From positions 8,687,431 through 8,751,430 of the forward strand of contig OX463784.1 of assembly GCA_949825025.1 (NCBI GenBank): a stretch of DNA of 64,000 nt, written 5' to 3'. The notes under the pieces are model-generated. The model was not told where the DNA came from and did not search any database. It saw only the letters and a list, made by a program, of their open reading frames with translations. Shown piece by piece: positions 52,975 to 64,000 of this stretch. Source of the stretch: Siphlonurus alternatus. Its lineage: Eukaryota; Arthropoda; Insecta; Ephemeroptera; Siphlonuridae. Numbering within the stretch: position 1 is the first letter of the stretch; the number at the start of each line of letters is the position of its first letter. A program made the position numbers and the translations under genes.

Positions 52975-53303
52975 TGGACAACATACATGAAAAAATTTTA
53001 TTGCATAAATGAATAGAGGGTACCAAATTATGCTACTCTGAATTCTTTCAAATTTTTTTGAGACCCAAAACTATTTTTAAATAATTATTGAAAGTGCGGC
53101 CACGCCCCCTGGAGGCGTCAATAGGCGTCCAGTCTCCATCCTTTTTATTAAGGCTGCAGGGGTGCCAACTGAAATCACAGGACTTTCAATAATTATTTAA
53201 AAATAGTTCCGGGTTTCAAAAAAATCTGAAAAAATTCAGAGTAGCATAATTTGGTACCATCTATTCATTTCTGCAGTAAATTTTTTTCATGTATGTTGTC
53301 CAT
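52975..53303. repeat. Family C inverted-repeat element (C5)
   Basis: TGGACAACATACATG ... CATGTATGTTGTCCA, centre CGCCCCCTGGAGGCGTC. Only about 140 bp after C4, so the two make a near-tandem pair. Confidence 0.75.
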
Positions 53304-54286
53304 TTTTATTGGATAATAATGTTTTCCAACAGTAATGTCCAAGTAACCATTTTCTTACTATTACGGAATAACCTAGTTTAACAACAATATTTCTCATGTT
53401 ATTCGAAGTATATTACGTGAGCTTGGATTGTATGTCAGTATTGCTAACAAATCGTGGTACGTGAAATGAATTAGAACAAGATATAGAAAAAGTGAGTAAA
53501 TCTTTTGTGTTATTCAAAAGTATTGAACTAAAATGAAACAATATTTAATGTATAATGCAAATAACTTTCAAGTTTTGAATTTTTTCTATACATGAATTAA
53601 ATCCAATGGACAATATTAATGAAATTTTTATTCTACATTGCATATTTGGACCTCCAGGGAGTTTATATTGTCATTTTTTGGAGATTTTTTTTTTACTCTA
53701 ACATTTTTAAAAATTGTTCAGAAAAACACTGTGACGTGGTAGACAAGCAAGTTTAATGAAATTTAGTAAAAAAAAAAACTTCAGTAAAAATTGACAGTAA
53801 ATATTTTGATTTTTTTTTTATTTATAAATTAGAAAGTTAATTGTTGATTGAAAATTTGGAACTCCTTTAATTTTGCATACTTCGATTTATGATATTGTAA
53901 ATCATAGCTTATTTGTACAAAATGGTTTTAATTATTTTTTCCCTTAACGATTAATATTGAGTCTTATAAATCTTATAATATATACACATTACACAGTAAA
54001 AATTAATATTTTTAGTATACGTATATCAGGATGTTATTAAATATTTGTAAAAAATAATTTATATATATTAAAATTACTGCTTTTGTTTTTAGTAAATCAA
54101 AAATATTTGTTGAAAATTTTTTAAATTATTAAAAATACTAATAAATTTTTATTAGTTTTATTAAAAAAATAAAAACATAAACTATTATATTTAAAAAAGC
54201 CTTTTAAAATTCAGAAAATAATTTTTAGTATCCTCAAGAAATAACCTGCCCCCCCCCCTCCCCCCCTTTCCCCTGTCAATGCTATA
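53304..54286. other. Intergenic, no gene seen
   Basis: AT-rich, one C fragment at 53606, a C run at 54247-54268. Confidence 0.6.
53606..53655. repeat. Family C terminal fragment
   Basis: TGGACAATATTAATGAAATT followed by a C-like poly-T stretch, then unrelated sequence. Confidence 0.4.
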
Positions 54287-54691
54287 TTACAGGGCAGCAC
54301 CACGAGATTGTTTGTTGGGTTGCCTACTTACAGGATAACACTCAGCTATGTTAGAAAAATTGACTTTGCTGCTTTGTTGCAAGGTATAATTATTTAAAAA
54401 CACGAAAATGTAGTTTGTGTATACTTTATAAATTAGCAGATGATATGGAAACGATATATATGTAATAATTAACGTATATAATTTATAATTAATTTTTTTT
54501 TCTCTCTTTACAAGCTGCTGATGCAACACAGTATGGCACGAAAGGCTCATATAAAGTATGTAGTGTGTTGCAGTGACATCAAGGCCTACAGGATTAAGGC
54601 ATGTTGAGTTACCAGCGGATTTACTGAGGGCATCAGACTCCTGGGATGTCGCGATAAAACACATTCCCAAGTGATGTGCAATGTAATTCAT
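54287..54691 (-). other. Possible non-repeat coding fragment, unrecognised
   Basis: The minus strand is open for 134 codons in a patch less AT-rich than its surroundings. The first about 60 codons (MNYIAHHLGMCF...) end at CAGCAGCTT followed by GTAAAG, which could be a donor. Downstream on the minus strand an AAAGCAG acceptor and a GTAAGT donor bracket a short open stretch. I recognise no domain; it could equally be a decayed repeat. Confidence 0.2.
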
Positions 54692-57049
<2,358 letters not shown>

Positions 57050-58052
57050 GTAACTGAATTTTTTCAGATTTTTTTGAGTTCCGAAACTATTGAACTATTT
57101 TTAAATAATTATTGAAAGTTCTGTAAGTTATGTTGCCCCTCCCCCTTCTCCCCCTAGATCCTTAACGGCCTTATGAACCTTTTCACAGTATTAAGTACAC
57201 GGTTAGTTTTGCTTCAGTGTGATTCGGCTGCATAATTTTTTTTGTTTCAGTAGCACAAATATCAGAGATAATAACCGATGAAAAGGAACCTGTGACGTCA
57301 CTCACGCTCATTCAGCGGCGACAATATAGAGAAATTCCTGCAAAAGATAGGTTCACTCCCGCTGCAACTACGGCCACAATTTTACTTCTGGAATTTTTAA
57401 ACTTTACCAGGGCAGTCTTGATAGTATTTGTCAAATAGACTGAGAGAATTTTTTTGGTGGCGTGTGTACAGACTGAGTTATTGCGGTAGTAAGTTAAGCC
57501 AAAAATTTAACATTGTTTTCCTATACAACATTTTGGCTCCTCTTTCTACCGCAATAACTCGGTTTGTATGAATGTTATCAAAAAAAATCTTTCAGGCTAT
57601 TTGAAAAATACTTTTAAGACTGTCCTGGTAAAGTTTCAAAATTACAGAAGTCAAATTGTGGCCGTGGTTGCAGCGGGAGTGAACCTATCTTTTGCAGGGA
57701 TTTCCCTATATTGTCGCCGCTGAATGAGCGTGAGTGACGTCACAGGTTCCTTTTCATCGGCTATTATCTCTGATATTTGTGCTGCTGAAACAAAAAATTT
57801 TATGCAACCAAATCATACTAAAGCATCAAAGCTTACCGTGTACTTAATATTGTGCAAAGGTTCATAAGGCCTTTAATAAAAAGGATAGGATTGCCTCCAC
57901 GGGGCGTGGCCGCACTTTCAATAATTATTTAAAAACAGTTTAGGGACTAAAAAAAAAAAAAAAAAAAGGGAAAAATTCACAGTAGCATAATTTAGTACTC
58001 TTATTTAATTATTCATTTCTGCAATAAAAAATTTTCATGCAGGTTGTCCATT
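57050..58052. repeat. Family C element interrupted by a family D element (C6)
   Basis: The C left arm (TTTTTTGAGTTCCGAAACT) and centre run to AGATCCTTAA at 57164; C resumes at TTTAATAAAAAGGATAGG (57872 on) and ends CATGCAGGTTGTCCA. The gap is filled by the D palindrome. Confidence 0.75.
57165..57871. repeat. Family D long palindrome (copy 2, nested in C6)
   Basis: GGCCTTATGAACCTTTTCAC ... GCAAAGGTTCATAAGGCC, with the same core as copy 1 (TTTTGCAGGGATTTCCCTAT). The bracketing bases give TTAA on both sides, so the insertion point is a TTAA duplication inside C. Confidence 0.85.
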
Positions 58053-59954
58053 ATAAATGTGAGCCTGTAGCTTCGTAATTGCATTGCTTATTGCCTCCCA
58101 TACAGTAAATATGTTGGTACAGCAGCGCCCTCATTTGCCATTTAAATTATATAGTGGACACATTTTGAACTATTAAATTTTACTCCTGGTTTTCATTTAT
58201 GTGAGAGGCAAGAATGATAGATGCAGGCACTGATAACAAAGGCTAAAAATACGAAACGAATGTCGCTTACTGTAGGTTATCTGATACCCACAATTTTGAA
58301 TTGTTTGCAAGCTTAGTATGAATAAAGAACCAAATCATCCGATCAAAGCTCAACCATTAAAACTAATGGTTTCTTTCTTTTCCTTTTGAAAGATTTAACA
58401 AGTAACAACAAAAACAAGGTAAAGGCTTTTGTTATTTTATCTTCCCTTTCGTTTTAAGAATCAAGGAGTTTTATTTTTGTATAAGCTTTGAACTTTTTTT
58501 TTTTCTTATTTGTAATATTTTGATAACAAAGAACAAAATTTTGAAAATATCTAGCTACAATCAACGTCTTTGGTTGCAATATTAGGACATAAAGTTATTA
58601 TATTTCTATTTAAAAAATAATATACTGTATAAACTATTTTTTTCAGTTTTTCAGTCAATACTATCTAAATGTCTGTATTGCTATAACTAAATCTGTTATG
58701 GATTTAATTATGCCAAAGGAGAGGTTATTTTGCCTCCACTATTACTATTTCCATTACAATAATATGTATATTATGTATTAACTATTTTATATTTATCAAT
58801 TTTTAATTTAATATTTTGTTCCATAACCTTTTTGTGTCCATGTTCTATATAATTATATAACATAATTATATATGTTTTATTTATTTATGTTTATAATTAT
58901 ATCTGTACATTCTGTACACTATTTGTGTTTAATAGAATCATTATATATATAGCAAACTTAAATTAAAATAACAATTTTATCAATATAACTTTACTTGTAT
59001 CATAAAATGTACTCATGATGTATGTTATACAGTACTATTTTTATAAATGGCAGATTCATAAACAATGGTTTGTTATATAAAGTTCATGTATGCGGAAATC
59101 TTTTGATAATTACACTTAATAATGTTAAATTTCGAGATCACCCTTATTAAAACAACAATTAATATATAGCATTTTCTCAGTGTAATTATAATTACACCCT
59201 TCATGTGCTATTTTAAGCTTTCAACGTTCAAAACGTATATTTATATGATATCCTTTTCCTCATTTAATATAATACGTTGTACGTTTGCACAGAGATTATG
59301 GCAGTAAGCTAGAAATTTGAAAGCAAGCAATAATTTTATGCCTTACTGCTTAAAGCTTCTAAATGAGGAAATAGTTCCTCGTATTCCATGCCTTAATTTT
59401 ATATTCATTCTTATCCATATCGCGAAATTTAAATAAGAAATTCGGAATTTATGGTGCAGCCCTTAAAGAATGCATTAAATTTATTTTATTTTAATTCTCT
59501 AAATTCATAAACCCTGCATCAATTTACTTACAATTACAATAGAATTCTCACTATTTTTTTGTTTACACTTTTTGTACCTGTTACAAGTAAATACGTAATT
59601 TAGTAAATGGATTTTTTACAGGTATTTTTTTACCTTTTAAATGAGTACCACTGAAAGTTGCTACATAAAATATAAGTACACACTGAACAAGTTTACTTGA
59701 TCTAAAACATTTAACATCACTACACAGTCAAACATAATTTTTTTATAATTTAAAAATTGACTTTCGTTACTATACTGTGTCATAAAAAAAAATAATTGGA
59801 GATGGTTTTCTCACTGAATATTTCGTACAGTGTATTCGGATGTTTGCAGCTTTTATATATAAAGTCCAGTGGCTCTCAATTCAATGAAAAAACATGTAGT
59901 AGAGTTAAAAGTATTGTCAATCAAAAAGCTATAGAAGTGAAATAGGGACATAGG

Positions 59955-59957
<3 letters not shown>
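58053..59957. other. Intergenic, no gene seen
   Basis: AT-rich; nothing recognised on either strand. Confidence 0.6.

Positions 59958-60039
<82 letters not shown>
59958..60039. repeat. (GA)n microsatellite
   Basis: About 80 bp, pure. Confidence 0.95.
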
Positions 60040-60042
<3 letters not shown>

Positions 60043-60441
60043 AAAAACGGATTCAGCGTTGAGTAGTGAAGATTCTCTCCCTATAGTATAACACTTGAAT
60101 GAGTTGAATGAAGTGCTTTTAGATTAATGTTAACTGCTATCAGTATTAAAATTTAAATTGTATTTTTTATATAAAAAAAACTAAATAAAGTGTGCACTTA
60201 AAATTTCATTTTCATTAAGGAACTAACTTAAAATTTACTAAGCTTTTTGACATGCAGTAGATTTGGTAGAGTTTGGAGCCGTTTGTGTACTTTACTATAC
60301 AAGTCAGAGCCATCTTAAATACAACTGTACAACTTTTCATATTTCATATTATTTTACAATATTTTTCTTTTTTCAACCTATAGGTTGTTTCAAATTTCAA
60401 GAAGCTCATGGAAGTTTTTTTTTTTTTAATAAACAAATAGC

Positions 60442-60595
60442 CCTGAAAATGGATGGCGCTGAAGCGTTGTGCCTATACCAGGCCGCCGGTGGCAGAAGGC
60501 GAGTGGCTTCGGCTGCTCACTGCGAAGCCCCGGTGAGTAGGAGGGTCGCGGCGGTCTGGACGTGAGCCTGCCTGGAGCCGCCGTCGGTGTTGGGG
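60442..60595 (+). repeat. Family Q GC-rich repeat (Q2)
   Basis: CTGAAAATGGATGGCGCTGA ... GCCGCCGGTGGCAGAAGGC ... GCCTGGAGCCGCC. Abuts the H6 element. A short frame (MDGAEALCLYQAAGG) is not preserved in Q1, so I do not call it coding. Confidence 0.65.
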
Positions 60596-60597
60596 TA

Positions 60598-61284
60598 GGG
60601 TTTCTGATCTTTCCATTCATACTTCAGAGGTTTAATCAAAAAGCTTACATTGTAAACTATACACTGTACGCTATATAAAATCTCTGATTTAATATCATAC
60701 ATTAGTCAGTAATACTTCTATATTAATTTCAAACCAATCTGCAAATATTACAAGTGTGGGTGTATGCATGGAGCAGTGCGCTTGACCGAGTTTCGTCAGA
60801 TCACCGAAGTCAAGCAACGCCGAGCGTAGTTAGTAGTTGGATGAGTGACCATATTCAGCAAAAAATATTTTTCCCACCAAGGGGTAAATCGATGCGCTTC
60901 TACACTATGTGGTTCCCCTGGCCATCGCACTTCCGGTTCATTGACATAAAGCTGTAGCGGTGTCCATAATGGCTTAGGTTTCCACGTTTCCCTCAGTCGC
61001 AGGCAAATGCCGCGGGATGGATTGCAAGGCCGTGGCCGCCCCCGTTTTCGATGAGCCCGTGAAACCTTCTGGTTTCAGAAGGTTAGAGATTTCAAACTTA
61101 GTGAGTAATTAGTATGAGCAGAAATACCCAATTGTGGTTTGATTTAAAAAAAAAAAATTAAAAAGTCAATAATACTTCTATATTAATTAATTCCAAACCA
61201 ATCTGCAAATTCTGCAAATATTACAAGAGAATAGCTAAAATTTTCCTGTTTCTCCAGGAAGAAATATCAAATTAAATTAACTGT
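60598..61284. repeat. Family H element split by a SINE (H6)
   Basis: The H left interior (TTTCTGATCTTTCCATTCAT) is followed by the SINE at 60756, then H resumes and ends AATTAAATTAACTGTAG. About 50 bp (AATACTTCTATATTAATT ... AATATTACAAG) occur on both sides of the SINE. Confidence 0.6.
60756..61150 (+). mobile_element. 5S-derived SINE, near full length, inside H6
   Basis: AGTGCGCTTGACCGAGTTTC, GATCACCGAAGTCAAGCAAC, TTAGTAGTTGGATGAGTGAC, body, and tail GTAATTAGTATGAGCAGAAA TACCC followed by TTTGATT and poly-A. Confidence 0.8.
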
Positions 61285-61669
61285 AGCTCTGAGATTACCT
61301 GGAAACTTTTTACTTTGGGTGTACTGAAATATCACATCATATTTCGTCATAAGCAAGGAAATAAACGTATTATATCACAAATATCATTAGAAGGTATACT
61401 GTAATTAACTAACTTGAAATTAAGGCTCATTAGTATATGATTTTAACATTATAATCAACCTTATTACATTAGCTTTTGTATTTACAGAACCTTATTACAG
61501 CTGATATGAGCCATTGAAATACATGCTTAATAATTGGGAGCAAGTTATAATTATGTGTGCAGTTCAATGGTTTAGAAATTTCAAAGACCTCATGTTACTA
61601 TATATAGAATACAAATGTACAGAATATACTGTCAAGATTTCACAAGGTTGCGTGTCAATTGAAGTGTTT

Positions 61670-61820
61670 TATACTTTGGTTCACATTTAACTTGGTTTTC
61701 ATCGTGTTTGTAACGTCTTCAGTCATTGGTGTATTGTTTGTAACGAAGAACTTTACTGGACGAGCCGAAGGACACCCGAGCGTTTCCGATGAAACCCAAG
61801 TTAAATCTGAACCTTAGTAT
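61670..61820. repeat. Family S inverted-repeat element
   Basis: ACTTTGGTTCACATTTAACT ... AGTTAAATCTGAACCTTAGT, arms of about 33 bp. Confidence 0.7.
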
Positions 61821-61865
61821 ATGATGTGTATCAATCTGCTAGTTGTTAGTAAACAAAGTATTGTG

Positions 61866-62103
61866 TAATGTCTGTCGCGTAAAAGGAAAAATATGGGACG
61901 GTTGTTGATTTACATGTTAATTTATGAAAAATGACCGTTAATTACGAAGTTGAAACGGTTACTTAGCGCCAACAATGCCATTACGTTTTCTGCTCTGGTG
62001 GTAAAATTAGGCACTACTAGAGTCAGCTGCATAAAGCGGACATTAGGCACTACGTCGTCCCATATGTTTAACAATGAAAAAGGCTTCATGCGACAGACAT
62101 TAT
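61866..62103. repeat. Family T inverted-repeat element
   Basis: TAATGTCTGTCGCGT ... ATGCGACAGACATTA with an inner pair ATATGGGACG / CGTCCCATAT. TA at both edges. Confidence 0.7.
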
Positions 62104-64000
62104 AAACAATAGTTTGTTACAACCATTGCGAGTAGAAGACTTTGATGTGTATATATTATAAATGATGATAGCTGCTGTATTCTTGTTTACCGTGAAATTT
62201 CAAATATTGACACTTTTTTTATTCGATATAATCAGAATTTAACAAATTTTTATTCAAATTAAGCATATTATTTATGAGTGGATTGAAATAATTTACTATT
62301 TTTATAAATTATATTATATGATTTTAATAAAAGCAATATTCAGAACCAATTTACTAGCGTGAATATTATCCTAGACATTGCAAGAAATTTAATTGTACAT
62401 CAAATCAAGTACTCCAACATTGGGCAGTAGACATTTCAGGTCTAAAATCTACGCAAAATTATTTTAAATAATATATTCTAGCTGTTATAAAACAATATTA
62501 ATTAAAAAAAAAAATACATGCATAGGAATTCTTTTTCAAAACAGGGAGTATAAATTGTTTTTAATTATAAAAGTTAATAATAACTATTGAAATTTGTTGT
62601 ACATTTTGTCCATGTCTATTGTCTTTTACTAAAAAACTATTTCATATTTGAACCTTGAACATAGTTATATTGATGACATTCTTCTTTATTTTTTCGACAG
62701 GGAGTACTATTTTAGTGTACTTATAAGATTTAAATGCAGGAATAATATGCTGCTATGAAATTGCTTCTTTATAGCCACAGGTAACTTAATGGTGACCATA
62801 TTATGTCTATTATATTATTTTTAAAAATAAAATTAAACTTTTTTTCACCATATTTTTATAAGTCATTAAATAATTTACAATTTTATTTATTATTTGATTC
62901 ATATTTATTATAAAACATTTTTAAAATAATAATAAATAAAAATATTTTGAAATTATTTAATTGAATTTTTACTTATTTTTACATTAAAAAATAAACAAGT
63001 TATTTACAATCTGTTTTAAATTTAAAGACCACTATTTTTAGCAATTAACAAATTTTATTAAGCTCTATTGATAGGAATACATTAAAATATTACTATTATT
63101 GCAAATCATAATACATCTTTATTGCAGCTGCTCATTATATTAAATTTCTCAATATGAATACTCACTCAGGTGGCCTATTAATGATTAAAGATGATTTCCA
63201 CTTACATCTAAAACCTTTACTATGCCGCATGAGCAATCTTCAATGTTGCATATCTCATTATTTGCCAATAAAACCTATACCTTTTTTAAACTCAGGTTTC
63301 TAATGACCACTGGCATTTAAATAACCTCTCTTTTTAACATTAAAATATGTAACTATAAATCAAAACTAGTGAGAGAAGTTTTGACATTATACATCATCTT
63401 TATAATGGAATGTTTGTTTTTTTAGACTAGCTTGAGGCTAAAGGAATTAGACTCAATGAAAAAATTCTTTCAATTAAGAAAATAATTTTAACACTTAATT
63501 TAATCTTTTTTTGACAAATTATCTTCATTAAATTTATTAATGATAATTAATTTTGTAATAAAATATAGTTGCATAATATATAACAAAATGCTTTGATGCA
63601 AATATAACTTTTATTCACATGTAACACAAGGTCTATTAATGCAATAAAATTCCCATCTAGCTAATTTTGAATAAGACTATTATGATCTAATTTTAATAAG
63701 TTTAAATCTTTTAATGTTTGAATTAAATAATTAATAAATATGAACATTAATAGTTTATAATTATATTAATAATTAATTAAATAATTAAAATTTATTATTA
63801 CTCTAGACAATTTATGTATTTTAGGGAGTTTAATGCTACCATATGCATTGTATTTATAATATATACTGTATATACATAGCCCTGTATAATAAAATAAGTA
63901 ATAGGTATTAAAAAAAAAAAAAAAAAAATCTAACTAAAATTAGCATAATAAACTTGAAATATATTTTTTTTCATGGATGTGTATTTAGCACCATCCAGCA
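62104..64000. other. Intergenic to window end, no gene seen
   Basis: Extremely AT-rich, A run at 63911-63929; no open frame or element recognised. Confidence 0.6.

Noticed and set aside
60263..60565. A 100-codon gene across the GC-rich Q2 repeat
   Set aside because: The upstream half is ordinary AT-rich DNA and the frame is not kept in Q1.

Overview
This is an AT-rich, repeat-dense stretch of an animal nuclear genome, most likely an arthropod. The reasons are spliced genes with GT..AG introns, 5S-rRNA-derived SINEs whose 5S part reads like an arthropod 5S gene, very long (GA)n, (TTTA)n and (ATCA)n microsatellites, and many foldback/MITE-type elements. I cannot name the species. No bacterial-type gene, rRNA operon, convincing tRNA or CRISPR array is visible.

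The only convincing protein-coding content is one multigene family in the middle (17980-41276). It comprises four complete three-exon genes. Genes 1, 2 and 3 are on the + strand (17980-23377, 25478-29456, 31213-34562). Gene 4 is on the - strand (41276 down to 38011) and converges tail-to-tail on gene 3. All share one layout: exon 1 of 55-58 nt encodes a signal-peptide core; a 23-29 nt microexon encodes a conserved [V/I]SA signal-peptidase-like site; one long exon (about 1.34-1.43 kb) encodes the mature protein. The mature proteins (precursors 473-505 aa) carry an N-terminal motif like SIFDDLY and GSTSxP, a Thr-rich mucin-like linker, and two copies of a cysteine module (GxC, about 50-54 residues, CK, about 45-54 residues, CxC or CxxC). 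They have many N-glycosylation sequons and no membrane segment after the signal peptide. I recognise no known family. They look like secreted, tandemly duplicated, diversifying proteins. Their upstream regions share a motif, AGTCAAACGYA or a close variant, with a TATA-like element downstream, so they are probably co-expressed.

The flanks (1-17900 and 41600-64000) hold essentially only repeats. I distinguish about twenty families by eye (A to T below). They include an A family of about 320 bp with long inverted arms (11 copies, several in introns of the gene family), a related C family, TTAA-flanked foldbacks (B, D, I), nested palindromes (E), short hairpin elements (F, G), CCGGAAGT-type elements (H) and a 5S-derived SINE (at least 7 loci). 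Many of the larger foldbacks carry TGACGTCA. Some are nested: D inside C, B next to or inside C, a SINE inside H, and an insertion splitting a SINE.

The rest is AT-rich sequence with no gene I can support. All family assignments come from reading the sequence and were not checked against databases.
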